The notes: generated by a model from the letters alone, not told the origin. DNA of 64,000 bases from Streptomyces lincolnensis (GCF_001685355.1 NZ_CP016438.1:8618001-8682000), one strand, 5' to 3'; positions 44,912-53,981 are shown, counted from the first letter of the stretch. Numbers and translations are program-made.

Positions 44912-45362
44912 GGGACTGGAGGGGCAAGGGCAGGAGAGGCCAAAGCCCATACGGAGAGTGACAGTTCGGTCGGGTGCGGGGGGAGTCGAAAGCCCCGAAA
45001 GAGTGACGCCCGATTGGCCGAGGGTGAAGAGTGCACGAAGGGCGAGGGTCGGGGAGCGGCATGCTCCTCGACCCTCACTGCTCCTTCATGACCGCTTCTG
45101 ACCAGGCGTGATCGTCCTCTGCTCATTCCGTGATCCCGTCGGTGCGCGCTTATCGGTCTGTCGTACGAAGCCTCATACCAGAGCGGGACGGTGCCCGTGC
45201 GAGTTTGTCAACTGCCCATCGCGCAGGATGCGTTGCCGACTACTGTCAGTGTCCGTCGAGCGATGCAGGGCCGAGAAGTTCGGTTCTCCCGACCGACACC
45301 CGCATGCGTGTGCCCGCAGCACGCACACACAGGCCCGACGGACCCGTACGACGAGGACACCG
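44912..45362. other. 451-bp gap upstream of the conservon
   Basis: I see no convincing gene. The region is less GC-rich around 45090-45270 (GTTTGTCAACTGCCC near 45205 and TTGCCGACTACTGTCAG near 45232), which probably contains the promoter of cvnA, but no clear -35/-10 pair stands out. Confidence 0.5.
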
Positions 45363-47645
45363 ATGTCTCACCTCCGCGCACCGGCCGCCCGCGCAGACCG
45401 CCGTGAGGGCGGCCGGCACGGGCGACCGGCCGCCCGCGCCGTTCCCGCGCTGCCCGAGACCCACATACGGCCTCAGCTGCTGCGGCTCGCCGTGCTGCCA
45501 CCCGTCGCCGTCGCCCTCAGCGCCTGCGCCGCCGTGCTGTTCACCGTGCGCTCCACCGAGGCCCGGCCCAGCCTCACCCTGTGGTGCGTGCTCGCCGGAG
45601 CGGTCGGAGTGACCTGCACGGGCATCCTGATCGCCGCCGTGGCCGCCGACCGCGCCGCCCGGTCGGTCAGCGACCGGATCGGGGCCCTGCGCCGCGCCAG
45701 CGCACGCGGCGAGGCCGATCTGCGCGCCCTCGTCGAGGCGTTGCGCCGGGGCGAGGCCGCGCCCCCGCGCACACCGCGCGGCGGCCCGCCCGAGGACGCC
45801 GACGACTTCGAACTGCTCGCCGCGGACCTGACCCGCGCCCACGACGGGGCCGTCACCGCCGTCGTCCAGGCCGCGCAGCTCTCCAGCCAGGCGGGCAGCG
45901 AACAGAAGCTGGAGGTCTTCCTCAACCTCGCCCGACGCCTCCAGTCCCTGGTGCACCGGGAGATCTCCATCCTCGACGAGCTCGAGAACGAGATCGAGGA
46001 CCCCGACCTCCTCAAGGGCCTGTTCCACGTCGACCACCTCGCCACCCGCATCCGCCGCCACGCCGAGAACCTCGCCGTCCTCGGCGGCGCCGTCTCCCGG
46101 CGGCAGTGGAGCAACCCGGTCTCCATGACCGAGGTGCTGCGCTCGGCCATCGCCGAGGTCGAGCAGTACTCCCGGGTCAAGCTGGTGCCGCCGGTCGACG
46201 GCGAACTGCGCGGTCACGCCGTCGCCGACGTCATCCACCTGCTGGCCGAACTGGTCGAGAACGCCACGGTGTTCTCCGCCCCGCACACCCAGGTGCTGCT
46301 GCGCGCCAACCTCGTCACCTCGGGCCTCGCCGTCGAGGTCGAGGACCGCGGGCTCGGCATGCCCGTCGGCGAACAGGCCCGGATGAACGCCCTGCTCGCC
46401 GACCCCGACCAGGTCAACGTCGCCAGCCTGCTCGCCGACGGCCGCATCGGCCTGTTCGTGGTCTCGCAGCTCGCCAAGCGGCACGGCATCCACGTCCGGC
46501 TCCAGACCAACATCTACGGCGGTGTCCAGGCCGTCCTGGTGGTGCCCCAGGCGCTGCTGGGATCGGTGCCGGGCGCCCCCGGAGCCGTACCGCAGCCGCC
46601 GTCCCCGGTGCCCCGTACGGCAGGTCCCGGTGGCGCACCGGGACAGCAGCAGGCGCGGCCCGGGGCCGAAGCGGGGCACCGGGCCGCGCCGCCCGCACCG
46701 CCGTCCCCGCCGCCCACGGCATCGTCGCGGCCGTCATCGCCGCGCACGTCACCGCCCGGCGTGACCTCGCCGGGCGGCACGGCGTCGGTGAACGGCGGAC
46801 CCGTGGGTGGCGGACCCGTGGGCGGGGGCGGGGCGGCGAACGGCAGGAGCGGTTCGGGCGGCGGCGGTGGCCCCGCCCCGCTGCCCGTGCGCGGTGCCCG
46901 CGAGGAGCGGCCCACCCCGGCGGCCGCCCCGCCCGGCATCCGGCCCGACGACCGGCACCGCGTCACCGAGCACACGGCCGCGCCGCCCACCCCGCGCGCC
47001 GGGACGGTGCGCGGCACCATGGGCAAGCCCCAACTGCCCCGGCGGCGGGCCCAGGAGCACATCGTGCCGCAGCTGCGGGACGCCCCCGCGCCGCGGCCGG
47101 AGAGCGAGCACCTCGCCGGGCACGACCCGGGCCTGATGGCGGCCTTCCAGCGCGGCATCGGCCTCGCCGAGACCCAGCAGCACCTGGAGGCGACCTCCGG
47201 CGAGTCGTCGCCCTCCACGGGAGCGGACCACCTGGGACCGGCCCACACGGAGTCAGGACACAGGGGGACCGCCGACAGTGAGCCAACCCACGTGGCGTCC
47301 GGCTACCTGGAGCCCGGTCACATGGAGCCCGGTCACATGGAGTCCCGCCACATGGAGTCCCGTCCTGTGGAGAGCTCCGGACACCCAGGAGTCGTGCACA
47401 CGGGTTCCGTGCACACAGGGGCCACGCACAGCGATCCGCCCCGCCTCATGGACGTACGCCATGTCGATCTTCCCCTCGGCCTCCCCTCGGACGTACGCCC
47501 GATCGACCGGACGCGCATACCGGACACTCACCTCCCGCACCCGCCGGCCTCCCCCGAAGCGCGCGGCGTACGGGACAGCGGCGCCGTGCCCCGTCTCGAC
47601 CTCGACCACACCACCCGGCACGACGGGAGCGCACCCGCCGGATGA
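45363..47645 (+). CDS. cvnA: conservon sensor-like histidine kinase CvnA
   Basis: This is a 760-residue membrane protein of the CvnA type, the membrane-bound member of a Streptomyces conservon. Two hydrophobic segments lie near residues 35-57 and 68-92, then a HAMP-like/coiled region, then a kinase-like region with NLARRLQSLVHREISILDELE and HVDHLATRIRRHAENL, and an ATPase with LAELVENATVFS (N box), VEDRGLGMPV and GRIGLFVVSQLAKRHG. The phosphoacceptor HE..N form is unusual. Residues 400-610 are Pro/Gly/Ala-rich. Residues about 615-690 are histidine-rich with 5-residue repeats (GHMEP, RHMES). ATG 45363 has GAGGA upstream. It overlaps cvnB. Confidence 0.92.
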   Translation: MSHLRAPAARADRREGGRHGRPAARAVPALPETHIRPQLLRLAVLPPVAVALSACAAVLFTVRSTEARPSLTLWCVLAGAVGVTCTGILIAAVAADRAARSVSDRIGALRRASARGEADLRALVEALRRGEAAPPRTPRGGPPEDADDFELLAADLTRAHDGAVTAVVQAAQLSSQAGSEQKLEVFLNLARRLQSLVHREISILDELENEIEDPDLLKGLFHVDHLATRIRRHAENLAVLGGAVSRRQWSNPVSMTEVLRSAIAEVEQYSRVKLVPPVDGELRGHAVADVIHLLAELVENATVFSAPHTQVLLRANLVTSGLAVEVEDRGLGMPVGEQARMNALLADPDQVNVASLLADGRIGLFVVSQLAKRHGIHVRLQTNIYGGVQAVLVVPQALLGSVPGAPGAVPQPPSPVPRTAGPGGAPGQQQARPGAEAGHRAAPPAPPSPPPTASSRPSSPRTSPPGVTSPGGTASVNGGPVGGGPVGGGGAANGRSGSGGGGGPAPLPVRGAREERPTPAAAPPGIRPDDRHRVTEHTAAPPTPRAGTVRGTMGKPQLPRRRAQEHIVPQLRDAPAPRPESEHLAGHDPGLMAAFQRGIGLAETQQHLEATSGESSPSTGADHLGPAHTESGHRGTADSEPTHVASGYLEPGHMEPGHMESRHMESRPVESSGHPGVVHTGSVHTGATHSDPPRLMDVRHVDLPLGLPSDVRPIDRTRIPDTHLPHPPASPEARGVRDSGAVPRLDLDHTTRHDGSAPAG
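47304..47378 (+). repeat. 15-bp tandem repeat in cvnA
   Basis: Five 15-bp units of the form CACATGGAGCCCGGT/CACATGGAGTCCCGC run from 47304 to 47378, the middle three being closest. They encode HMEPG/HMESR pentapeptides in the C-terminal tail of CvnA. Confidence 0.85.
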
Positions 47646-47713
47646 CCACCCCCGCGTTCACCCCACCCCCCAGCGCTCCCGCAGACCTTCGTACCTCAAG
47701 GAGTCGATCCACC

Positions 47714-48148
47714 ATGGCGAGCGAAGCGCCGACCGGCCATGTATCCGATCTCGACTGGCTGATGAGCGGCCTCGTGCAGCGCGTACCGCACACGACCAGT
47801 GCGGTCCTCCTCTCCTGCGACGGGCTCGTGAAGTCGGTCCACGGCCTCGACCCCGACAGCGCCGACCACATGGCCGCCCTGGCCTCCGGCCTCTACTCCC
47901 TGGGTCGCAGCGCGGGCGTCCGCTTCGGCGACGGCGGGGACGTCCGCCAGGTCGTCGTGGAACTCGACTCGACCCTGCTGTTCGTGACCACGGCCGGCTC
48001 CGGCACCTGTCTCGCCGTCCTGGCCGGCCGGGAGGCCGACGCGGCGGTGCTCGGATACGAGATGGCGATGCTGGTCAAGAGCGTCCGTCCCTATCTGGTG
48101 ACCGCCCCCCGGCAGCACGCCGCGGAACCCACGGCGATGAGGCCTTGA
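47714..48148 (+). CDS. cvnB: roadblock/LC7 domain protein CvnB
   Basis: This is a 144-residue roadblock/LC7-fold protein, the conservon member thought to act with the CvnD GTPase. VSDLDWLMSGLVQRVPHTTSAVLLSCDGL begins the domain (shown in part: LMSGLVQRVPHTTSA), with MAALASGLYSLGRSAG and TCLAVLAGREAD following. I prefer ATG 47714, preceded by AAGGAG, because the protein then starts MASEAPTGHVSDLDW as in relatives; ATG 47642 overlaps the cvnA stop and would add 24 Ser/Pro/Thr-rich residues. Confidence 0.93.
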   Translation: MASEAPTGHVSDLDWLMSGLVQRVPHTTSAVLLSCDGLVKSVHGLDPDSADHMAALASGLYSLGRSAGVRFGDGGDVRQVVVELDSTLLFVTTAGSGTCLAVLAGREADAAVLGYEMAMLVKSVRPYLVTAPRQHAAEPTAMRP

Positions 48149-48150
48149 GG

Positions 48151-48522
48151 GTGGCGGCGGCCGGCGACGGGCCCTGGCTCGACGACGCGGCCGGACGACT
48201 GGTGCGGCCCTTCACGGTCAGCAACGGGCGCACCCGGCCGTCCGTGGCACTCGACCTCCTGTCGCACGTGATGGCCACCGGCGCCACCCCCCTCGGCTAC
48301 CTCGGCCCCGAGCACGCGCAGGCACTCGACCTGTGCCGCGCACCCGTCTCGGTCGCCGAGGTGGCCGCCCAACTGAAGCTGCCGGCGGTGGTCACCAAGG
48401 TGCTGCTGTCGGACCTCGTCGACTGCGGGGCGCTCACCACCAAGCCCCCGGAGTTCACCCACAACCCGACAGACCGGGCCCTTCTGGAGGCAGTGCTCGA
48501 TGGACTACGACGACAGCTCTGA
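48151..48522 (+). CDS. cvnC: DUF742 protein CvnC
   Basis: This is a 123-residue DUF742 protein, the third conservon component. Typical blocks are GRLVRPFTVSNGRTRP, EHAQALDLCRAPVSVAEVAA and KLPAVVTKVLLSDLVDCG, the latter a winged-helix-like region. GTG 48151 starts two bases after the cvnB stop; GAGG lies about 9 bases upstream. It overlaps cvnD by 23 bp. In conservons CvnC is proposed to bind CvnB-CvnD and the kinase-like CvnA at the membrane. Confidence 0.93.
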   Translation: MAAAGDGPWLDDAAGRLVRPFTVSNGRTRPSVALDLLSHVMATGATPLGYLGPEHAQALDLCRAPVSVAEVAAQLKLPAVVTKVLLSDLVDCGALTTKPPEFTHNPTDRALLEAVLDGLRRQL

Positions 48523-49099
48523 CCCCTTCCCCACCGCACTGAAGATCCTGGTGGCGGGAGGGTTCGGGGTAGGCAAGACGACCTTCGTGGGCGCGGTCAG
48601 CGAGATCCAGCCCCTCAGCACGGAGGAGCTGCTCACCACCGTCAGCGCCGCGACCGACAGTCTCGACGGGATCGAGAACAAGATCGAGACGACCGTGGCC
48701 ATGGACTTCGGTCGCATCACCCTCGACCAGGAACACGTGCTGTACCTGTTCGGCACCCCCGGACAGGAACGGTTCTGGTTCATGTGGGACGAGCTCTCCG
48801 AGGGTGCCCTCGGAGCGGTCATCCTCGCCGACACCCGACGTCTGGAGGACTGCTTCGCCGCCGTCGACTTCTTCGAACAGCGCGGTCTCGGCTTCATCGT
48901 CGCGATCAACGAGTTCGACGGCTCGTACCGCTACGACCCGGAGGAGGTCCGCGGCGCCATCGACCTCGCCCCGGAGATCCCCATCGTCCGCTGCGACGCC
49001 CGGATCTCCAGCTCCGGCGTCCAGACCCTGCTGACCCTCGTACGGCACCTCATCGCCCACAGCCCGGAGCCCGCGCCGAGCCATGGCGCCCACATGTGA
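48500..49099 (+). CDS. cvnD: GTP/ATP-binding protein CvnD
   Basis: This is a 199-residue Ras-like small GTPase of the conservon. The P-loop is GGFGVGKTTFVG (about 20-31), the switch II region is LFGTPGQERFWFMW, and NEFD replaces the usual NKxD guanine-specificity motif, with a C-terminal DARISSSGVQTLLTL. The N-terminal DYDDSSDPFPTALKILVAGG is the family form. ATG 48500 lies inside cvnC. It is likely controlled by CvnB and CvnC. Confidence 0.95.
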   Translation: MDYDDSSDPFPTALKILVAGGFGVGKTTFVGAVSEIQPLSTEELLTTVSAATDSLDGIENKIETTVAMDFGRITLDQEHVLYLFGTPGQERFWFMWDELSEGALGAVILADTRRLEDCFAAVDFFEQRGLGFIVAINEFDGSYRYDPEEVRGAIDLAPEIPIVRCDARISSSGVQTLLTLVRHLIAHSPEPAPSHGAHM

Positions 49100-49160
49100 C
49101 CCCCGCACACCCCGCCACGGAGCCGCATATGTCCTTCGTCCACAGCGACGGAGCCCGCCC

Positions 49161-49739
49161 ATGAGCTACGACCTGCCCCGCCCGGCCGGTCGTCTGCTGC
49201 TCACCCCCGAGGACAAGGAGGCCCCCGCCCGAACCCGGCGGCTCAGCCTGCTCGGCCTCGGAGAGCACCCGGAGCCCGCCCTCGACGCCTTCGCGGCCCG
49301 ACTCGCCGAGTCCGCCGGGGCGCCGTACGCCATGGTGACCTTCATCGGCGAGCACCGGCAGTTCTTCGCGGGGCTGCGCGTCCCGGAGGCCGGCCCGCCG
49401 ACGGACTCCGGGAAGCGCGCACCGCGGCTGGGCCGCGAGCTGGCACGCGACCACGGGTTCTGCCCCCATGTCGTCGCGCGGCGCAAGGCGTTGGTGCTGG
49501 AGGACGTCCGGGACTATCCGCGGTTCGCGGGCAACCCGATCGTGGACGAGTTCGGCATCCGGTCCTACCTGGGCGCCCCGCTGATCGACTCCACGGGCAT
49601 GGTCCTCGGCACGGTGTGCGTCGCCGACGCCGAGCCGCGGATGTGGGGGAAACCGGGCCTGGAGACCATCAAGGCGTCCGCGGCGGAACTGGTGGCCCGG
49701 CTTGAGCGACGGGAGGCCGACGGGCTCCCGGTGCTGTGA
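49161..49739 (+). CDS. GAF domain-containing protein linked to the conservon
   Basis: This is a 192-residue single GAF domain protein. FAARLAESAGAPYAMVTFIGEHRQFF, a Cys in HGFCPHVVARRKALVLEDVRDYP and GIRSYLGAPLIDSTGMVLGTVCVAD (each shown in part: YAMVTFIGEHRQFF, SYLGAPLID) form the GAF fold. A small-molecule or redox ligand is expected; a heme or flavin is not proven. It starts at ATG 49161, 61 bp after cvnD, and probably belongs to the same operon. It takes the place where some conservons carry a cytochrome P450. An 11-codon frame (49129-49164) overlaps its start by four bases; its reality is uncertain. Confidence 0.85.
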   Translation: MSYDLPRPAGRLLLTPEDKEAPARTRRLSLLGLGEHPEPALDAFAARLAESAGAPYAMVTFIGEHRQFFAGLRVPEAGPPTDSGKRAPRLGRELARDHGFCPHVVARRKALVLEDVRDYPRFAGNPIVDEFGIRSYLGAPLIDSTGMVLGTVCVADAEPRMWGKPGLETIKASAAELVARLERREADGLPVL

Positions 49740-49817
49740 GCTGTAACGGCGGGTGGGGCGGTTCGCCGAGCCGTAGACCGGGTCCTACACCGAGCCGTAC
49801 ACCGGCGCCCCGCGCCC

Positions 49818-50435
49818 TCAGTAGCCGCGCCAGATGTTGTCGAACGCGGCGTTCTCGATCGTCCGTCGCTGCCGTACGGCCTCCAGTTCGAGCACCGCGT
49901 CGCCGACCGTGGCCAGGACCGTCGTGGCCGGGTCGGCGGTGAGGGCGTCCGGTTCCTCGGCGGGCTCCTCGGCCGGTTCCTCGCGGAGGCCGACGGCGGC
50001 GGCCAGGGCGGCCAGGACGGGTTCGTCCGAGGCCCAGCGGTCCTCGGCCCGGCGCCGGGCCTCCGAGTCGACCGGCACCGTCCGCCCGGCCCGCAGCGGA
50101 ATCCGGCGGCCGCGCGGCCGGGCCGTCAGCCCCACCCGCTCCAGGTCGTCCGCGTAGGCCGTCGAGAGCCCGCGGCCCCGGCGCCACAGCCAGTCCTCGA
50201 CCGACTCGTACGGTTCCTGTCGTACGAGTGCCGCGGCGGCCTCGTCCAGCAGGCGGTCGCCCGTGGGCGCCGGGGCGCCGGGGCGGATGCGGTCGCCGTC
50301 CAGGACGAGGGCCCCGGCCTCCATGAGGTCGAACACCTCGGCCCCGGCGAGCGCGAGCGACAGATCGCCCTGCTCCACGGAACGGCCGGCTGCCGCGTCC
50401 AGGGCGACGATCGCGAGGTCCCGTGCGGTGGTCAT
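49818..50435 (-). CDS. GPP34 (GOLPH3-like) family phosphoprotein
   Basis: This 205-residue alpha-helical protein resembles GPP34, the bacterial homologues of the Golgi phosphoprotein GOLPH3. Relevant segments are [35 protein letters not shown] and the C-terminal [20 protein letters not shown] (shown in part: [13 protein letters not shown]). In eukaryotes GOLPH3 binds phosphatidylinositol-4-phosphate at the Golgi; the bacterial role is unknown. An acidic [11 protein letters not shown] repeat sits near residue 155. ATG 50435 has GGAG 7 bases upstream. It is separated by 285 bp from the divergent tdh gene. Confidence 0.85.
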   Translation of the reverse strand: MTTARDLAIVALDAAAGRSVEQGDLSLALAGAEVFDLMEAGALVLDGDRIRPGAPAPTGDRLLDEAAAALVRQEPYESVEDWLWRRGRGLSTAYADDLERVGLTARPRGRRIPLRAGRTVPVDSEARRRAEDRWASDEPVLAALAAAVGLREEPAEEPAEEPDALTADPATTVLATVGDAVLELEAVRQRRTIENAAFDNIWRGY

Positions 50436-50574
50436 GAGCGGCTCCAGGTCAGTCGGCCGAATGGACGTGTTCCTGCTCGATTCTCGCCGCGCATCGGATC
50501 TCGCGTACGCCCTTTACGACCATGTGGTGCGGGGGGCCGGTCCGCATGCCGGTGCCGGAGGCCGAGGGTGTGTA

Positions 50575-50584
50575 GCAGATCTGC
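50575..50584. promoter_or_regulatory. 10-bp palindrome GCAGATCTGC upstream of tdh
   Basis: This perfect palindrome lies in the 285-bp divergent gap between the GPP34 gene and tdh, about 140 bp before the tdh start. It is a weak operator candidate. I see no other signal in the gap apart from the AGGAG of tdh. Confidence 0.3.
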
Positions 50585-50720
50585 GGCGCCGCTTAAGAAA
50601 ACCTCGATGGACCGCGGGCGGTCCCGTACGGCAGATTGCTACCCGATTCCACCCCTCTTCCCGGCTGCGGGCTCCTTCGGCGTGCCCGCGCCCGGGACCA
50701 CACGCACAGGAGCCGTAGCG

Positions 50721-51749
50721 TTGAAGGCGTTGGTCAAGGAGAAGGCGGAGCCCGGGCTGTGGCTCGCGGACGTCCCGGAGCCGGCCGTCGGACCCGGCGA
50801 CGTACTGATCAAGGTGCTGCGTACCGGCATCTGCGGCACCGATCTGCACATCCGGTCCTGGGACGGCTGGGCGCGGCAGGCCATCCGTACGCCGCTGGTG
50901 CTCGGGCACGAGTTCGTCGGCGAGGTCGTGGAGACCGGCCGGGACGTGGGGGACATCGCCGTCGGCGACCGGGTCAGCGGGGAGGGCCATCTGGTGTGCG
51001 GCAAGTGCCGCAACTGCCTCGCCGGGCGCCGCCACCTGTGCCGGGCCACGGTCGGGCTCGGTGTCGGCCGGGACGGGGCGTTCGCCGAGTACGTGGCGCT
51101 GCCCGCCGCCAACGTCTGGGTGCACCGGGTCCCCGTCGACCTCGACGTCGCCGCCATCTTCGACCCGTTCGGCAACGCCGTGCACACCGCCCTGTCCTTC
51201 CCGCTGGTCGGCGAGGACGTACTGATCACCGGGGCCGGGCCGATCGGCCTGATGGCGGCCGCGGTGGCCCGGCACGCGGGCGCCCGCCATGTCGTGATCA
51301 CCGATGTCAGCGAGGAGCGCCTGGACCTGGCCCGCAAGATCGGCGTCAGCCTCGCCCTGAACGTCGCGGAGTCCACCGTCGCCGAGGGCCAGCGCTCGCT
51401 CGGTCTGCGCGAGGGCTTCGACGTCGGCCTGGAGATGTCCGGCAACCCCGTCGCGATGCGCGACATGATCGCCAACATGACCCACGGCGGCCGGATCGCC
51501 ATGCTCGGCCTGCCCGCCGAGGAGTTCCCGGTCGACTGGTCCCGGATCGTCACCTCGATGATCACCATCAAGGGCATCTACGGCCGCGAGATGTTCGAGA
51601 CCTGGTACGCGATGTCGGTGCTCCTGGAGGGTGGCCTCGACCTCGCCCCCGTGATCACCGGCCGCTACGGCTACCGCGACCACGAGGCGGCGTTCGCCGA
51701 CGCGGCGAGCGGCCGCGGCGGCAAGGTCATCCTCGACTGGACCAGCTGA
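50721..51749 (+). CDS. tdh: L-threonine 3-dehydrogenase
   Basis: This is a 342-residue zinc-dependent medium-chain dehydrogenase oxidising threonine to 2-amino-3-ketobutyrate, which kbl cleaves next. Catalytic zinc ligands lie in GICGTDLHI (Cys) and GHEFVGEV (His-Glu). The structural-zinc cysteines are in [18 protein letters not shown]. The Rossmann motif is [15 protein letters not shown], and [21 protein letters not shown] is typical of Tdh (shown in part). The start is TTG 50721 with AGGAG 9 bases upstream. It is followed by kbl after 38 bp. Confidence 0.95.
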   Translation: MKALVKEKAEPGLWLADVPEPAVGPGDVLIKVLRTGICGTDLHIRSWDGWARQAIRTPLVLGHEFVGEVVETGRDVGDIAVGDRVSGEGHLVCGKCRNCLAGRRHLCRATVGLGVGRDGAFAEYVALPAANVWVHRVPVDLDVAAIFDPFGNAVHTALSFPLVGEDVLITGAGPIGLMAAAVARHAGARHVVITDVSEERLDLARKIGVSLALNVAESTVAEGQRSLGLREGFDVGLEMSGNPVAMRDMIANMTHGGRIAMLGLPAEEFPVDWSRIVTSMITIKGIYGREMFETWYAMSVLLEGGLDLAPVITGRYGYRDHEAAFADAASGRGGKVILDWTS

Positions 51750-51788
51750 CTCAGGGATTACCGGACCAACCGACTTAGGGATTGACGA
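51741..51788. repeat. two imperfect 24-bp repeats between tdh and kbl
   Basis: ACCAGCTGACTCAGGGATT-type and ACCAACCGACTTAGGGATT-type units begin at 51741 and 51765. The TGA of tdh (51747-51749) is in the first unit. The second supplies the AGGG ahead of the kbl ATG. Confidence 0.6.
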
Positions 51789-52981
51789 TGTTCGACTCCG
51801 TGCGCGACGACCTCCGCACCACCCTCGACGAGATCCGCGCCGCCGGTCTGCACAAGCCCGAGCGGGTGATCGACACCCCGCAGTCCGCGACCGTCCGCGT
51901 CGCCGCGGGCGGCCGGCCCGGCGAGGTGCTCAACTTCTGCGCCAACAACTACCTCGGCCTCGCCGACCACCCCGAGGTGATCGCCGCCGCCCACGCGGCC
52001 CTGGACCGCTGGGGCTACGGCATGGCCTCCGTCCGCTTCATCTGCGGCACGCAGGCGGTGCACAAGGAACTGGAGGCCCGCCTCTCGGCGTTCCTCGGCC
52101 AGGAGGACACGATCCTCTACTCCTCCTGCTTCGACGCCAACGGCGGAGTGTTCGAGACTCTCCTCGGCCCCGAGGACGCGGTGATCTCCGACGCGCTGAA
52201 CCACGCGTCGATCATCGACGGCATCCGGCTGTCCAAGGCCCGCCGTTTCCGGTACGCCAACCGCGACATGGCCGACCTGGAACGCCAGTTGAAGGACGCC
52301 TCGGGCGCCCGCCGCCGGCTGATCGTCACCGACGGCGTCTTCTCCATGGACGGTTACCTGGCCCCCCTCGACGAGATCTGCGACCTCGCCGACCGCTACG
52401 ACGCCATGGTCATGGTCGACGACTCCCACGCCGTCGGTTTCGTCGGCCCCGGCGGCCGCGGCACCCCCGAACTGCACGGTGTGATGGACCGCGTCGACAT
52501 CATCACCGGCACCCTCGGCAAGGCGCTCGGCGGTGCCTCCGGCGGGTACGTCGCCGCGCGTGCCGAGATCGTCGCCCTGCTGCGCCAGCGCTCCCGGCCG
52601 TACCTCTTCTCCAACACCCTCGCCCCGGTGATCGCCGCGGCCTCGCTGAAGGTGCTGGACCTGCTGGAGTCGGCGGACGACCTGCGGGTGCGGCTCGCCG
52701 AGAACGCCGCGCTGTTCCGCCGCCGTATGACGGAGGAGGGCTTCGAGATCCTGCCCGGCGACCACGCCATCGCGCCGGTGATGATCGGCGACGCGGCGAA
52801 GGCGGGCCGGCTGGCGGAACTGCTGCTGGAGCGGGGCGTGTACGTGATCGGCTTCTCGTACCCGGTCGTGCCGCAGGGACAGGCCCGGATCCGCGTCCAG
52901 CTGTCCGCCGCGCACTCCACCGACGATGTCCATCGCGCCGTGGACGCCTTCGTGGCGGCGCGGGCGGAACTGGAGGCCTGA
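51788..52981 (+). CDS. kbl: glycine C-acetyltransferase (2-amino-3-ketobutyrate CoA ligase)
   Basis: This is a 397-residue PLP enzyme of the alpha-oxoamine synthase family that splits 2-amino-3-ketobutyrate with CoA to glycine and acetyl-Co[14 protein letters not shown] and SVRFICGTQ near the N-terminus, [19 protein letters not shown] for the cofactor-binding Asp and His, and the Lys in [15 protein letters not shown] (near 243) are all present. ATG 51788 follows AGGG by about 10 bases. It forms a threonine catabolic pair with tdh. Confidence 0.96.
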   Translation: MFDSVRDDLRTTLDEIRAAGLHKPERVIDTPQSATVRVAAGGRPGEVLNFCANNYLGLADHPEVIAAAHAALDRWGYGMASVRFICGTQAVHKELEARLSAFLGQEDTILYSSCFDANGGVFETLLGPEDAVISDALNHASIIDGIRLSKARRFRYANRDMADLERQLKDASGARRRLIVTDGVFSMDGYLAPLDEICDLADRYDAMVMVDDSHAVGFVGPGGRGTPELHGVMDRVDIITGTLGKALGGASGGYVAARAEIVALLRQRSRPYLFSNTLAPVIAAASLKVLDLLESADDLRVRLAENAALFRRRMTEEGFEILPGDHAIAPVMIGDAAKAGRLAELLLERGVYVIGFSYPVVPQGQARIRVQLSAAHSTDDVHRAVDAFVAARAELEA

Positions 52982-53004
52982 CCCGGCCGTCCCGGACATA
53001 TTGC

Positions 53005-53010
53005 GATAAT
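53005..53010 (+). promoter_or_regulatory. -10 element GATAAT 7 bp before the LysR start
   Basis: The sequence GATAAT ends 7 bases before ATG 53018 and there is no ribosome-binding site, which suggests a leaderless transcript. ATTGCGATAATCGAT around it is an imperfect palindrome that could be a LysR site. Confidence 0.45.
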
Positions 53011-53017
53011 CGATCCC

Positions 53018-53920
53018 ATGATCGAAGCGCGCCGGCTCCACATCCTCCGTGCGGTGGCCGACCACCGCACGGTGACGGCGGCTGCCGCCGCGCTGTACCT
53101 CACCCCGTCCGCGGTCTCCCAGCAGCTGACGGCCCTGGAGCAGGAGACCGGCCACCGCCTGGTCGAACGCGGTGCGAAGGGCGTACGGCTGACTCCGGCC
53201 GGCGAGATCCTGCTCAGTCACACCAACGCGGTCCTGGCCCAGCTGGAGCGGGCCGAGGCGGAACTCGCCGCCTACGGCTCCGGGGCCGCCGGCACGGTCA
53301 CCGTCGCCTCCTTCGCCACCGGCATCGCCCTGGTCGTCGCCCCCGCCGTGGCGAGCCTCGCCCGGTCGGCACCCGGCATCCGCATCCGCGTCCAGGACGC
53401 CGAGGGCGACGCCAGCCTGCCGATGGTGCTGGACCGGCTGGTGGATGTCGCGGTCGCCGTCGAGTACCGCGGGGCCCCGCCCGCCGACGACCCGCGCCTG
53501 GCGCACGTCCCGCTGTACGCCGAGCCCTTCGACGCGGTCGTACCCGTGAGCCACCGGCTGGCCGGCGCGGACGTGGTGCCCCTGGGTGAGCTGGCCAAGG
53601 ACCCGTGGATCGGCCCCTACCCCGGCAACCCCTGCCATGACGTGGTGGTCCTGGCCTGCGAGAGCGCGGGCTTCCAGCCCCGTCTGGAGCATTCCTCGGA
53701 CGACTTCCGCGCGGTGGTGGCGCTGGCCTCCGCCGACGTGGGGGTGGCCCTCGTGCCCCGCACGGCGCTGCGCGGCATGGACCTCACGGGGGTGGTCGTC
53801 CGTCCCGTCGACGGCGTAGCGCCCACTCGCCGGGTCTTCGCGGCGGTGCGCCGGGGAGCGGAGCAGCATCCGCTGATCCGCCCGGTGTTGGACGCGCTGG
53901 AGGACGTGGCCCGGATGTGA
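53018..53920 (+). CDS. LysR family transcriptional regulator
   Basis: This is a 300-residue LysR-type regulator. The winged helix-turn-helix covers residues 1-62 (ARRLHILRAVADHRTVTAAA, LTPSAVSQQLTALEQETGHRLVERG). The effector-binding domain follows from about 90 (GTVTVASFATGIALVVAP) to the end. It has the usual length. No ribosome-binding site precedes ATG 53018, but a -10 hexamer lies 7 bp upstream, so the transcript is probably leaderless. It lies 36 bp after kbl and may regulate tdh-kbl or a distant gene; there is no divergent target gene, which is unusual for LysR. Confidence 0.93.
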   Translation: MIEARRLHILRAVADHRTVTAAAAALYLTPSAVSQQLTALEQETGHRLVERGAKGVRLTPAGEILLSHTNAVLAQLERAEAELAAYGSGAAGTVTVASFATGIALVVAPAVASLARSAPGIRIRVQDAEGDASLPMVLDRLVDVAVAVEYRGAPPADDPRLAHVPLYAEPFDAVVPVSHRLAGADVVPLGELAKDPWIGPYPGNPCHDVVVLACESAGFQPRLEHSSDDFRAVVALASADVGVALVPRTALRGMDLTGVVVRPVDGVAPTRRVFAAVRRGAEQHPLIRPVLDALEDVARM

Positions 53921-53968
53921 TCGGAAGAGGGCGGAGGGCTTCGTAACTCGCCCGTTTCATTTCTGGGA

Positions 53969-53974
53969 TAGCGT
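53969..53974 (+). promoter_or_regulatory. -10 element TAGCGT in an inverted repeat, XRE gene
   Basis: TAGCGT ends 7 bases before GTG 53982 with no ribosome-binding site, again suggesting a leaderless mRNA. It lies inside GGGA-TAGCG-TCCC and between GTTTCA (53954-53959) and TGAAAC (53983-53988), a likely autoregulatory arrangement. Confidence 0.45.
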
Positions 53975-53981
53975 CCCGTAT

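Noticed and set aside
50514..51683. 389-codon minus-strand frame opposite tdh
   Set aside because: It is a shadow of tdh; the + strand has all the zinc and NAD motifs.
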